Source: Formosa sp. Hel1_31_208 (GTDB lineage: Bacteria > Bacteroidota > Bacteroidia > Flavobacteriales > Flavobacteriaceae). From it: a stretch of DNA of 64,000 bases. The notes beneath the pieces were generated by a model. It saw only the letters and a program-made list of their open reading frames with translations. It did no database searches and was not told the origin of the DNA. A program made the position numbers and the translations under genes. The stretch lies in contig NZ_LT629733.1 in assembly GCF_900104785.1 (NCBI RefSeq), forward strand, positions 1,892,501-1,956,500, written 5' to 3'. Each line of letters starts with the position of its first letter. The stretch's first letter is position 1. This document shows positions 17,843-26,572 of this stretch, piece after piece.

Positions 17843-18139
17843 TCACTTAAGCGAAGCGACCTTGTCTACACTCCAAGCTTCTGGTTTCGCATTAAACAAA
17901 GGTTTGGTTTTAGACCATACGGATTTAAATAATTCAGAATGCCTATAAGCTTCCAAATGCGTTTCTGTTTGCCAATAACTATACGTAAAAAAGATATTAG
18001 TATTGTGTTTATCTCTATAAAGTTCCAAAAATTCACAACCTTCAAATCCCCTAATATGAAGTTTATTACGTTCAAAATTAGCGAGAAACTCTTCTATTGC
18101 CTTTGGGTCAAAACTCATTTTTACGATGCGTACAAACAT
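17843..18139 (-). CDS. Antibiotic-biosynthesis-monooxygenase-fold protein
   Basis: A 98-residue dimeric alpha/beta barrel protein of the ABM (quinol monooxygenase) fold: start MFVRIVKMSF, then FEGCEFLELYRD, TYSYWQTETHLEAYRHSE and a final helix. There is no signal peptide. Close relatives are haem- or quinone-active, but many have no known substrate. The SAM hydrolase gene ends 4 nt upstream, so the two form a transcription unit, and gldF follows. This order (SAM hydrolase, ABM, gldF, gldG) is one I recall from flavobacterial genomes. Confidence 0.82.
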   Translation of the reverse strand: MFVRIVKMSFDPKAIEEFLANFERNKLHIRGFEGCEFLELYRDKHNTNIFFTYSYWQTETHLEAYRHSELFKSVWSKTKPLFNAKPEAWSVDKVASLK

Positions 18140-18143
18140 GCAT

Positions 18144-18980
18144 TTAAGTTTTTAAAAAGTTAACAGTTACCGTATCCATTACTTTTAAACCCATAAGGGT
18201 AGAAGCACTACCAACCGTGTAATTATCACTTTTATATACGGCTATTTCCAAATAACCAGACGAATTAAACACAACCAAGCCTTTACCTTCATCATAGCGT
18301 TTCTCCTCTGGAATTTCAAAATTTATAGCATCACTATATTTGTCAAATATGTTTTTAAACTTATAACTACGCGCAGAAATCTCATAGGTTCTGGTCTTTT
18401 GTACACTTTCAAAAAACTGACGCTTAATGTTGGTAATTACATTTCCGTAGTTATCAATATAAATCACACTGCCAATAATTTGATTTTTTTCATCATTCAC
18501 AAACGGATTTAAATTTTTAATGGGTTTAATGGTCTGAATTAGTTTTCCAATCACCTCAAGTGTTCCACCACGGGCAATATGACAAGCCACATTAACAAAA
18601 ACGTCTAATACAGGAAAACTCGTTGCCACCCGATCATGAATATTAATCTCTACAATTTTTTGTGGTGCAATTTCAGAGCAAATCATACTCATGATACCAT
18701 TGTTAGCACAAATGAAGTAATGGTCATCTAGTTTAACGGCAATATGTTTATTCTCAGGATTGAGCTCAGAATCGATTCCAATCACATGAATAGTGCCTTT
18801 AGGAAAGCTACTGTAAGCATTCTGAATGATGTAAGCAGCTTCTGGCACATTAAAAGGCTGTACCGAATGAGAGATATCAACAATCCGTACATCTGGCAGT
18901 TCACTATAAATAGCACCTTTTATAGCCCCAGCAAAGTGATCTTTTTCACCAAAATCAGTTGTTAATGTGATGATTGCCAT
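18144..18980 (-). CDS. SAM hydrolase (hydroxide adenosyltransferase, DUF62)
   Basis: A 278-residue protein of the DUF62 family, related to fluorinase/chlorinase but acting with water on S-adenosylmethionine to give adenosine and methionine. The N-terminal TLTTDFGEKDHFAGAIKG motif with its acidic pair, DISHSVQPFN, VIGIDSELNP and ANNGIMSMI are all in place. Length is normal. It is divergent from phoH across a 210-nt gap and heads the minus-strand transcript that runs into gldFG. Confidence 0.9.
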   Translation of the reverse strand: MAIITLTTDFGEKDHFAGAIKGAIYSELPDVRIVDISHSVQPFNVPEAAYIIQNAYSSFPKGTIHVIGIDSELNPENKHIAVKLDDHYFICANNGIMSMICSEIAPQKIVEINIHDRVATSFPVLDVFVNVACHIARGGTLEVIGKLIQTIKPIKNLNPFVNDEKNQIIGSVIYIDNYGNVITNIKRQFFESVQKTRTYEISARSYKFKNIFDKYSDAINFEIPEEKRYDEGKGLVVFNSSGYLEIAVYKSDNYTVGSASTLMGLKVMDTVTVNFLKT

Positions 18981-19075
18981 GAATGACTTACGAGCGTTTT
19001 AATGTTGCGTTATTTGATTTAATACTGTATTACAAAACTGTTAAAAACTAATCATATTTTATCCTAAGCAAATCC

Positions 19076-19104
19076 TTGGGAGTAAAATAGTTTAATTATT
19101 TTTG
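19076..19104 (+). promoter_or_regulatory. Bacteroidota promoter for phoH
   Basis: TTG at 19076-19078 and TATTTTTG at 19097-19104 with an 18-nt gap match the Bacteroidota consensus. This gives a leader of roughly 80 nt before the phoH start. Confidence 0.5.
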
Positions 19105-19190
19105 ATTGAGATGATGTCAAAACCAACACAATTTTGTCTCATCACAAAACTAATAAAACAAAACAGATTAATTTATAATTCCTATCGCTT

Positions 19191-20144
19191 TTGAATGAAC
19201 TTATTTTAGAACTAGAAGAAATAACTCCCAAAGAATTTTTTGGAGCTCAAAATGCCAATATTAAAACCCTCAAAGAATATTTTCCTAAACTCAAGATTGT
19301 TGCCAGAGGCAATAAAATAAAAGCCTATGGAGATGAAGATTTACTCGAAGAGTTTGATCGTCGCATGAATATGCTTATGGAGCATTTCGGAAAGTATAAT
19401 AAGATTGATGAAAATATTATTGAGCGTGTATTGACAAGTCAAAGTAGCGATGATTACAATACTTCAGATCATAGTGGAGAGGTCATAGTTCATGGTGTAA
19501 ACGGTCGCAGTATAAAGGCACAAACAGTCAATCAACGCAAGTTGGTGGAAAGCATGCGTCAAAACGATATGGTGTTTGCTATTGGTCCGGCTGGAACAGG
19601 TAAAACCTACACAGGTGTTGCGTTAGCGGTTAGAGCACTAAAAGCCAAAGAAGTGAAACGCATCATTCTAACGCGTCCTGCGGTTGAAGCAGGTGAAAAC
19701 TTAGGGTTTCTTCCTGGCGATCTAAAAGAAAAGTTAGATCCGTATATGCAACCCTTGTATGACGCGCTGAGAGACATGATACCTGCTGAAAAATTAGCAC
19801 ATTTTATAGAAAACGGTACCATTCAAATAGCGCCTTTGGCATTTATGCGCGGACGAACACTAGATAATGCCTTTGTGATTTTAGATGAAGGTCAAAACAC
19901 CACTCATGCACAAATGAAGATGTTCTTAACTCGTATGGGTAAAAATGCAAAATTCTTACTAACAGGAGACCCAGGTCAGGTCGATTTACCGCGTCGTACG
20001 ATTTCCGGATTAAAAGAAGCCTTGCTGGTACTTAAAAATACAGAAGGTATTGGAATGATCTATCTTGACGATAAAGATGTGATTCGTCATAAGTTGGTGA
20101 AGAAAGTGATAGAAGCATACAAGAGTATAGAAAATAGAGATTAA
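19191..20144 (+). CDS. phoH: PhoH-family ATPase
   Basis: A 317-residue PhoH-like protein. An N-terminal KH-like region precedes the P-loop domain with Walker A GPAGTGKT at residues 132-139, the following LTRPAVEAGE, and Walker B VILDEGQN near 230. The ending matches the family. The start is TTG at 19191; an in-frame TAA lies 15 nt upstream and the only nearby ATG is out of frame, so TTG is forced. PhoH proteins are nucleoside-triphosphatases connected with RNA metabolism under stress. It precedes purC, an arrangement I recall from related genomes. Confidence 0.92.
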   Translation: MNELILELEEITPKEFFGAQNANIKTLKEYFPKLKIVARGNKIKAYGDEDLLEEFDRRMNMLMEHFGKYNKIDENIIERVLTSQSSDDYNTSDHSGEVIVHGVNGRSIKAQTVNQRKLVESMRQNDMVFAIGPAGTGKTYTGVALAVRALKAKEVKRIILTRPAVEAGENLGFLPGDLKEKLDPYMQPLYDALRDMIPAEKLAHFIENGTIQIAPLAFMRGRTLDNAFVILDEGQNTTHAQMKMFLTRMGKNAKFLLTGDPGQVDLPRRTISGLKEALLVLKNTEGIGMIYLDDKDVIRHKLVKKVIEAYKSIENRD

Positions 20145-20152
20145 TTTTTTTT

Positions 20153-20222
20153 AGAAGCTATTCCAGCTTTCGGCAGTCGCTCTTTTCAAGGAGCTCCAAC
20201 AACTGCCTCAATCTGGGCTAGA
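20153..20222 (+). repeat. Structured extragenic repeat, copy B
   Basis: Between phoH and purC lies a 70-nt element starting AGAAGCTATTCC and ending GGGCTAGAG. It contains an inverted repeat GGCAGT (20172-20177) / ACTGCC (20202-20207) around the palindrome GGAGCTCC (20190-20197). The edges resemble copy A read on its minus strand and the extragenic elements of many flavobacteria; this is judged by eye and memory. It does not encode a protein. Confidence 0.55.
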
Positions 20223-20253
20223 GTTTATATAACATCAAAACAAGTATTTATTC

Positions 20254-21213
20254 GTGGCAAATCAGAAGCATACCATAACCGAATCTAATTTCAATTTCCC
20301 TAACCAGAAAAGTGTTTATAAAGGGAAAGTAAGAGAAGTCTATACCATTAATGATGAAGAACTCGTCATGATTGCTACCGATCGCTTATCGGCTTTTGAT
20401 GTCGTTATGCCTAAAGGTATTCCTTATAAAGGTCAGATTTTAAACCAGATTGCAACCAGTATGATGAAGGCAACTGAAGATTTAGTGCCTAATTGGTTGA
20501 CGGCTACACCAGATCCAAATGTGGCTGTTGGGCATTTATGTGAACCGTTTAAAGTTGAAATGGTAATTCGCGGTTATATGTCTGGTCATGCAGCTCGTGA
20601 ATATAAAGCTGGAAGACGGTTGTTGTGCGGAGTAGAAATGCCAGATGGTATGAAAGAGAATGATAAATTTCCAGAACCCATTATCACGCCTGCTACTAAG
20701 GCCGAAATGGGAGATCACGACGAAGACATCTCTCGAGAAGACATTTTAAAACGCGGTATCGTTTCCGAAGAAGATTATATCATACTCGAAGATTATACGC
20801 GAAAGTTGTTTCAACGCGGAACCGAAATCGCTGCATCACGCGGCTTGATACTTGTGGATACCAAATACGAATTTGGAAAAACAAAAGACGGAAAGATTGT
20901 TTTAATTGATGAAATTCATACACCAGATTCCTCTCGTTATTTTTATTCTGAAGGGTATCAAGAACGTCAAAATCATAACGAAGCTCAAAAACAACTCTCC
21001 AAAGAGTTTGTAAGACAGTGGTTAATAGCGAATGGCTTTCAAGGTCTCGAAGGACAAACAGTTCCTGAAATGAGTGATGACTATATCAAAACAGTGAGCG
21101 ATCGCTATATTGAGCTTTATGAAAATATCATGGGTGAAGCTTTTGTGAAGGCCGATGTTTCAAATATTCAAAAGCGTATTGAAAAGAATGTCCTTTCCTA
21201 TTTAGGTAATTAA
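20254..21213 (+). CDS. purC: SAICAR synthetase, purine biosynthesis
   Basis: A 319-residue phosphoribosylaminoimidazole-succinocarboxamide synthase joining aspartate to CAIR with ATP. Marks are YKGKVREVY near residue 22, [12 protein letters not shown], a [11 protein letters not shown] segment and [21 protein letters not shown] near the C-terminal half. It begins with GTG at 20254; no in-frame ATG exists between the upstream stop at 20230 and the conserved region. The length is that of the long flavobacterial/eukaryote-like form rather than the 237-residue form. Its stop overlaps the converging esterase gene by 4 nt. Confidence 0.95.
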   Translation: MANQKHTITESNFNFPNQKSVYKGKVREVYTINDEELVMIATDRLSAFDVVMPKGIPYKGQILNQIATSMMKATEDLVPNWLTATPDPNVAVGHLCEPFKVEMVIRGYMSGHAAREYKAGRRLLCGVEMPDGMKENDKFPEPIITPATKAEMGDHDEDISREDILKRGIVSEEDYIILEDYTRKLFQRGTEIAASRGLILVDTKYEFGKTKDGKIVLIDEIHTPDSSRYFYSEGYQERQNHNEAQKQLSKEFVRQWLIANGFQGLEGQTVPEMSDDYIKTVSDRYIELYENIMGEAFVKADVSNIQKRIEKNVLSYLGN

Positions 21214-22439
21214 TTGGACTTCAATTCTTCTAATTTTTTTCTTGAATCTGGATTGTCTTTAATAGCTAAGGCTTTTTCGAAACTTTCTATAGCCTTAGCT
21301 TTGTTTTTAATATATAAATAGTAGTCGCCAAGTGAATCATAGACATTAAAGCTTTGAGGATAATAGTCCACATTCATTCTAAAAAACTGTCCTGCTAAAT
21401 CGGCTTTTTCTAGTTCCATAAGTTGATACCCCATTCCATTGACCATACTTTCATCGGGCTTGTTATCATACCCCAGCATCTCGGAAACTTTGGTATAATG
21501 TCCTTTCATTTCATTGACAATATTTGTACTGTCGTCCATGATATCAGCAAATTCAATATCGAATTGATAAAAATCGAAAATGAACCTCATTCCATCATAG
21601 GTAGAAATTAATGGTGCTGAATTATGGGTGTCGTTTTCATAATATTTAGATCCAAATAAAATTTGACTATTTAATTTACCTTTTAGTAAATCTCTTGTTT
21701 CAAAAATTGAATTAATATGATCCACCATGGGCCCTTTTTCTTGTCTCATAGAAATGGTATCCATCCCTTTTTCTAAAGTATTAGCAATGCCTAAATACAG
21801 TGACTTGTTTTTATACTTATCAGCTGCCAGATTAGTCTTGTTATATGCATTTAATAATTTTTTATTATCCCACCACATGGATGGATCTATGGAGATATAA
21901 CTATCAAACAATTCTGGTTTTTCAAGCAGAGCATCCATTACAAATAAACCACCCAAGGAATGTCCTATTAACATTTTATAAGGTTCTGTAGGATATGTTT
22001 TATCTATATAAGGCACGAGTTCGTTTTCAATAAAGGACAAGAAATTCTTACCACCTCCAGATGCATTTGCTAACCCTTCTGGAACCATAGGAGGATTGGG
22101 TTCAGCTTTTGATGAAGTGAGATCACGTGTTCGATTCGTATTGGGTATCGCAACCACAATCATTTCGGGAGTAATATTATTACCGCTGAATCGTTCAATC
22201 AAACCTACAACTGAGGTAAAATGTGCATCGCCATCTAATAGATAGACAACAGGATATTTCTTTTTAGCAAAAATTGGATTAGGCCCTTCATTAGGCACAT
22301 AAATCATTAATTGTCTACTTTCTCCGAGGATTTGTGATTCTATAGTATCTATTTTTCCAATAACTATTTCATTTTGTCCAGACGTGAAAGCAGGAAAAGA
22401 CAAAAGGAAGGACACAAGTAATACGGTAAGATTTTTCAT
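21210..22439 (-). CDS. Exported esterase D-like hydrolase with TPR tail
   Basis: A 409-residue protein with a signal peptide (about residues 1-21). The alpha/beta-hydrolase domain of the putative esterase (PF00756) type includes [10 protein letters not shown], the nucleophile elbow GHSLGG with Ser161, and a later NDTHNSAPL His region. The last 80 residues form TPR-like helices ([19 protein letters not shown]). Related enzymes release acyl or siderophore esters; the substrate here is unknown. It faces purC tail to tail with a 4-nt overlap. Confidence 0.85.
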   Translation of the reverse strand: MKNLTVLLVSFLLSFPAFTSGQNEIVIGKIDTIESQILGESRQLMIYVPNEGPNPIFAKKKYPVVYLLDGDAHFTSVVGLIERFSGNNITPEMIVVAIPNTNRTRDLTSSKAEPNPPMVPEGLANASGGGKNFLSFIENELVPYIDKTYPTEPYKMLIGHSLGGLFVMDALLEKPELFDSYISIDPSMWWDNKKLLNAYNKTNLAADKYKNKSLYLGIANTLEKGMDTISMRQEKGPMVDHINSIFETRDLLKGKLNSQILFGSKYYENDTHNSAPLISTYDGMRFIFDFYQFDIEFADIMDDSTNIVNEMKGHYTKVSEMLGYDNKPDESMVNGMGYQLMELEKADLAGQFFRMNVDYYPQSFNVYDSLGDYYLYIKNKAKAIESFEKALAIKDNPDSRKKLEELKSN

Positions 22440-22607
22440 ATTGTGCTGATTTTGTCGTAAAAAGGTAGCTATTTTCAGTTTAACTTGAAAGAAAACGGTA
22501 TAAATTCATAAAATTCGCATCATAGATGCTATGGATTATTACTGCACCGAAGTCATAATTAGTGAAAGTAGACTAGAAGGTATTGCTTTAGGCGATTTCG
22601 CAAACAG

Positions 22608-23765
22608 TTAAAGTGATTTTAATATGTAATTCTCAACAATCTTAAAAAGATGAGATTTTGCATTGTAATTGGCACCTGTAAAAACAATAACCATATCGAG
22701 ATCTGGAAATACCATAATAGATTGTCCACCCCAACCATTAGCACGATACATATTTAAAGGCTCACCTTTAAATGAAAACTCGTTGAGCCACCACGTGTAT
22801 GAGTAAGCGCTCTTGCCTGTGTCTTCAATTGGAACTGTTATATTTTTATTGTTTTTATATACGGTTGAACTTTTAACAACCCACTCTTTTGAAATAATTT
22901 GTTTCTCTTTCCACATCCCATGGTTCAAATAAAGGACTCCTAATTTTAACATGTCTCTTGATGTCATTTTCAGAGAACCATCTGTTGCATATGCACCGTT
23001 TTGATATTGAAACCAAATAGGGGCTTCTATATCCAGAGGTTCAAATAAATAGGTGTTAGCAAAGTCCTCAACGTTCAGTCCTGAAGCATTTTTGAGAATT
23101 TCACCTAAAATAATCATGCCACCGCCATTGTAAGTAAAAGATTCACCTGGAACAGTCCAAAATTCACGCTCTAAAACACACTTAACGGGATCATTTGAAC
23201 ATTCAAAATAGATGCGATCAATATCGTTTTCAGATGTGCCATGCGCTGTCCATTCATTCCAAGCTAACCCAGATGTCATGGTTAATAAATGCTCAATAGT
23301 GATGTGCTTCTTATGATTTGTATTTAGATATTGATGTTGTGGTAAATAGTCAAATATGGACTGGTTTACATCTTTAATAAAACCTTTGTCAATGGCAATA
23401 CCGATTAATGCTGAGGTAAAACTTTTAGCACAAGACATAACGTCGTGTGGTGAATGAAGATTCCAATCTACTATTTCACCATGATAATTGGATGCATCCC
23501 ACTTATAATCATGACCTTTAAAATATTCTTCAACAACTAAAGCATTATTTTTATAGATAAGAATGGATTGTATTTCACCATAGTTGCCACAAGCGATTTT
23601 ATTAATGCCCTTATAAAGTTTTACGGTATCAATTATTGCACTTGTTGCTGTGACAACATTAAATCCATCGTTTAATTTTTGAGGTGTTGTATATTGCCGA
23701 TTGGAATCACATGTGCATCCACTCATAAAAAAGAGGAAGATGATTATACTGAGTATCTGTTTCAT
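22608..23765 (-). CDS. Beta-lactamase-fold serine hydrolase lipoprotein
   Basis: A 385-residue class C beta-lactamase-related hydrolase. A lipoprotein signal ends MSGC (Cys17). The catalytic SxxK is SCAK at residues 111-114; the Tyr motif is in the TYNGGGM segment, and a GWGGQS motif stands in for the third box. This family (PF00144) includes peptidases, esterases and transpeptidase-like enzymes, so lactam hydrolysis is not implied. It lies in the periplasm, probably anchored in a membrane. It shares direction with the esterase and acyltransferase, but 167-203 nt gaps argue against a tight operon. Confidence 0.88.
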   Translation of the reverse strand: MKQILSIIIFLFFMSGCTCDSNRQYTTPQKLNDGFNVVTATSAIIDTVKLYKGINKIACGNYGEIQSILIYKNNALVVEEYFKGHDYKWDASNYHGEIVDWNLHSPHDVMSCAKSFTSALIGIAIDKGFIKDVNQSIFDYLPQHQYLNTNHKKHITIEHLLTMTSGLAWNEWTAHGTSENDIDRIYFECSNDPVKCVLEREFWTVPGESFTYNGGGMIILGEILKNASGLNVEDFANTYLFEPLDIEAPIWFQYQNGAYATDGSLKMTSRDMLKLGVLYLNHGMWKEKQIISKEWVVKSSTVYKNNKNITVPIEDTGKSAYSYTWWLNEFSFKGEPLNMYRANGWGGQSIMVFPDLDMVIVFTGANYNAKSHLFKIVENYILKSL

Positions 23766-23820
23766 GAACTTAACAGTTTTCAGAAGTTAGAATAGTTAAG
23801 CAAATTTAAGAGGTATCAGA

Positions 23821-23940
23821 TTATACGACAATGATATTAGTCATGCTTAAAAAATCCAGATGGTCATCTCCAAATAGGGACTGGACTAAATGTATTCCCC
23901 GCTCACCTACAATTTTATACTTTTTTAAGCGCTGTTTCAA
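23821..23940 (-). pseudogene. Possible 39-residue remnant frame
   Basis: Between the serine hydrolase and the acyltransferase an open frame from TTG 23940 to TAA 23821 reads as protein-like sequence (KIVGERGIHLVQSL, then FGDDHLDFLSMTN). No ATG is available and an in-frame TGA lies 6 nt upstream. It may be the tail of a lost gene. An inverted repeat (GCTTAAAAAA 23845-23854 with TTTTTTAAGC 23921-23930) lies within it. I do not recognise a family. Confidence 0.25.
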
Positions 23941-23968
23941 AGGTCAATTTAAAGCTTTTGCGTTTTTT

Positions 23969-25057
23969 TTAACCTTTTAAAGCTCTAATTACTTTACGAA
24001 CACCTTGATAAATAAATGCATTGGTCTTTACATAATGAAATGAAATTATACAGACTACAACCATAAATATAATAGCACCTATGATAACTTCTGTTGGATT
24101 AAGTGATTCTGAAAAGAAATGTTTTAACCCAATACCTGTAAAGCTTCCAAAGATAATAATGAAATGTATCACATAAATTGATAATGTCTTTTGTCCGATT
24201 TTAGCTATCAGTGACCCTTTTAAAAAGGGTTCAGCCAAATAGAATACACCAAATAGAACAAGTACATTTCCGAAGCGTGTAAATAGATAATTATAATAAG
24301 CTGAGGCCTTAAATAACTCAATGTCTGTCCAATAATACAATTTCATTAAAAGGTGTGAAGAGTACTCCACAAGTAGGCCTCCAAAAATAAAAAAGGATAC
24401 CACTGTTATCAATCTAAATCTGATTCTGTGCGCATGAGAAAAGAATACCGTGGCCAGATAGCCCCCAAAAGCCGTAAACCCAAACCATGGTAGAATAGTA
24501 AAAATGGAGCCGTTACTTTTGCTCATATAGTTTGCAAATACAACAGGAATATGACTTAAATCTACTGATCTATATAATGGCTCGGTTAAGAAACTTAGAC
24601 ATCCAATTGAAAATAAAAAAAAAGACAGGAATCTAATATGTTGTTTGAATAGCACATAGCATCCAATAAGTATAATTAATGACAAACCAATACACTGTAA
24701 AACATCTACAACCAAGATATAACCATTAAACTCACCTCTAAACCAGCCAAAAAGATCGATGCGAAGTGCATAGCCAATCCCTAATAATAGTAAGCCACGA
24801 TATAAGCCCTTTTTTATTCTGGGATAGTCTTCGCCTTTCGACTTCGCACGCAATAGTAAATATAAAAACACCAATCCTGATATAGTGAAGAATGTAGGTG
24901 CAGTTATCCCTCGAAAATAAGACCATATTTGATAAATCATGTTTGATTCATCTCTATAAATGGGGTCTAATAGGGTGTCAATGAAGTGACCTTGAAGCAT
25001 CATTAAAATTGCGAAGGCCCTTACTGCATCAATAAAAAAGAGTCGGTTAGTGTACAA
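23969..25057 (-). CDS. Membrane acyltransferase, HGSNAT/DUF1624-like
   Basis: A 362-residue polytopic protein with about ten hydrophobic helices. The opening RLFFIDAVRAFAILMMLQGHF and a following TFFTISGLVF are typical of the heparan-alpha-glucosaminide N-acetyltransferase-like and related acyltransferase families, with the conserved His in helix 1. The substrate is unknown, probably an envelope glycan. The start is TTG at 25057, forced because the family motif begins four residues later and no in-frame ATG lies near. It is divergent from the symporter gene. Confidence 0.78.
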   Translation of the reverse strand: MYTNRLFFIDAVRAFAILMMLQGHFIDTLLDPIYRDESNMIYQIWSYFRGITAPTFFTISGLVFLYLLLRAKSKGEDYPRIKKGLYRGLLLLGIGYALRIDLFGWFRGEFNGYILVVDVLQCIGLSLIILIGCYVLFKQHIRFLSFFLFSIGCLSFLTEPLYRSVDLSHIPVVFANYMSKSNGSIFTILPWFGFTAFGGYLATVFFSHAHRIRFRLITVVSFFIFGGLLVEYSSHLLMKLYYWTDIELFKASAYYNYLFTRFGNVLVLFGVFYLAEPFLKGSLIAKIGQKTLSIYVIHFIIIFGSFTGIGLKHFFSESLNPTEVIIGAIIFMVVVCIISFHYVKTNAFIYQGVRKVIRALKG

Positions 25058-25145
25058 AAGTCTTTCTTTTCTGGAGATAAATATACTTTTAATTTTTATG
25101 CTTCTCCAAGTTTAATATCTTAGGAGAGTAAATCATAAATAATTT

Positions 25146-26522
25146 ATGAAAAAACTTGAATTGTTTTCTGAGCAGTTTTCTTCTTTTGCGTGGGGAATCC
25201 CTTTGTTGATATTGCTTATTGGAGGTGGACTCTATTTATTATTTATTTCTCGATTTTTACCTTTTAGATTTTTCGGACACGCCATTAAAGTGCTACAAGG
25301 AAAATATGATGATCCCAATGATCCGGGTGAAATAAGCCATTTTAAAGCCTTGACTACGGCTTTGTCTTCTACAATTGGTATGGGTAATATTGCAGGTGTC
25401 GCTTTAGCCATATCTATGGGTGGTCCAGGAGCTATGTTCTGGATGTGGATGAGTGCAATAGTTGGTATGAGTACGAAGTTTTTTACATCAACTTTGGCAA
25501 TCATGTATCGAGGGAAAGATTCTAACGGTGAATTGCAAGGTGGTCCCATGTACTTTATAAGAGAAGGACTAGGAAAGAATTGGAAATTTTTGGCGATTAT
25601 GTTTTCCGTCTTTGGAATGCTAGGAGCGCTTCCCGTTGTGAATGTGAATCAATTAAAACAAGCTATTAATGATATCATTCTAATACCGAATGGAGTAGAA
25701 GTAACTTTAACAACAAATCTAATTATTGCGACCGTTTTAGTTGTGGTTACCACAATCGTTATTCTTGGAGGTTTAAAACGGATAAGTAATATCGCGTCAA
25801 AAATGGTGCCTGCAATGGTGATCCTATATTTTATTCTCGTTTTAATTATTCTTGGGATTAATTATGGAGAAGTCCCTAAGTATTTATTGCTCATTGTTAG
25901 CGATGCCTTTGATGCTAATTATATAAATGAAGATGCCGTTTTTGGTGGTGTTCTCGGTGCGCTTGTTTTATTAGGAGTAAAACGTGGTGCTTTTTCCAAT
26001 GAAGCTGGTATAGGTACAGCTCCAATGGCACATGGGGCAGCAAAAACAGATGAACCTGTTCGAGAAGGCCTCGTAGCGATGCTTGGCCCAGTGATTGATA
26101 CTTTAATCGTATGTACCTTAACAGCGTTGGCCATTTTAGTTACAGGTGTTTGGGAAACCACTTCAGATAATGGTGTAAGTTTAACAGCTTCGGCTTTTCA
26201 GAAAGCCATGCCCGGATACGGACAATACTTACTCATGATTTGCGTATTTATATTTAGTATATCCTCACTGTTCTCTTATGCTTACTATGGAAAAAAATGC
26301 ATGGCTTTTCTTGTGGGCGCAAAAAACAAACACTACTATAATTATATCTATGTTTTGAGTATTGTGCTTGCGGCAACGACCGAGTTTGAGGTTATGATCA
26401 ATTTTATTGATGGCATATTTGCATTTATGGCAATTCCTACCATGCTATCAACTATTATAATGGCTCCAAGAGTTGTAAAAGAAATTAAAGCATATAGAAA
26501 TCGTTTAAAATTGTCAGAATAG
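25146..26522 (+). CDS. Alanine/glycine:cation symporter (AGCS family)
   Basis: A 458-residue transporter with about eleven helices. Family marks are SSTIGMGNIAGVALAI in helix 2, GGPGAMFWMW, and NEAGIGTAPMAH in the second half. These proteins take up alanine or glycine with sodium or protons. It is followed after 50 nt by acetyl-CoA synthetase on the same strand, so the two may be co-transcribed and serve carbon uptake and activation. Confidence 0.93.
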   Translation: MKKLELFSEQFSSFAWGIPLLILLIGGGLYLLFISRFLPFRFFGHAIKVLQGKYDDPNDPGEISHFKALTTALSSTIGMGNIAGVALAISMGGPGAMFWMWMSAIVGMSTKFFTSTLAIMYRGKDSNGELQGGPMYFIREGLGKNWKFLAIMFSVFGMLGALPVVNVNQLKQAINDIILIPNGVEVTLTTNLIIATVLVVVTTIVILGGLKRISNIASKMVPAMVILYFILVLIILGINYGEVPKYLLLIVSDAFDANYINEDAVFGGVLGALVLLGVKRGAFSNEAGIGTAPMAHGAAKTDEPVREGLVAMLGPVIDTLIVCTLTALAILVTGVWETTSDNGVSLTASAFQKAMPGYGQYLLMICVFIFSISSLFSYAYYGKKCMAFLVGAKNKHYYNYIYVLSIVLAATTEFEVMINFIDGIFAFMAIPTMLSTIIMAPRVVKEIKAYRNRLKLSE

Positions 26523-26572
26523 CTAAATTATTTTTTTAATAATTATTAAATTGAGACATTAATCACTTACTT

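Noticed and set aside
22531..22611. 26-codon plus-strand frame starting ATG 22531 between the esterase and serine hydrolase genes
   Set aside because: It is short, runs into the converging gene's end and has no supporting promoter or family resemblance.
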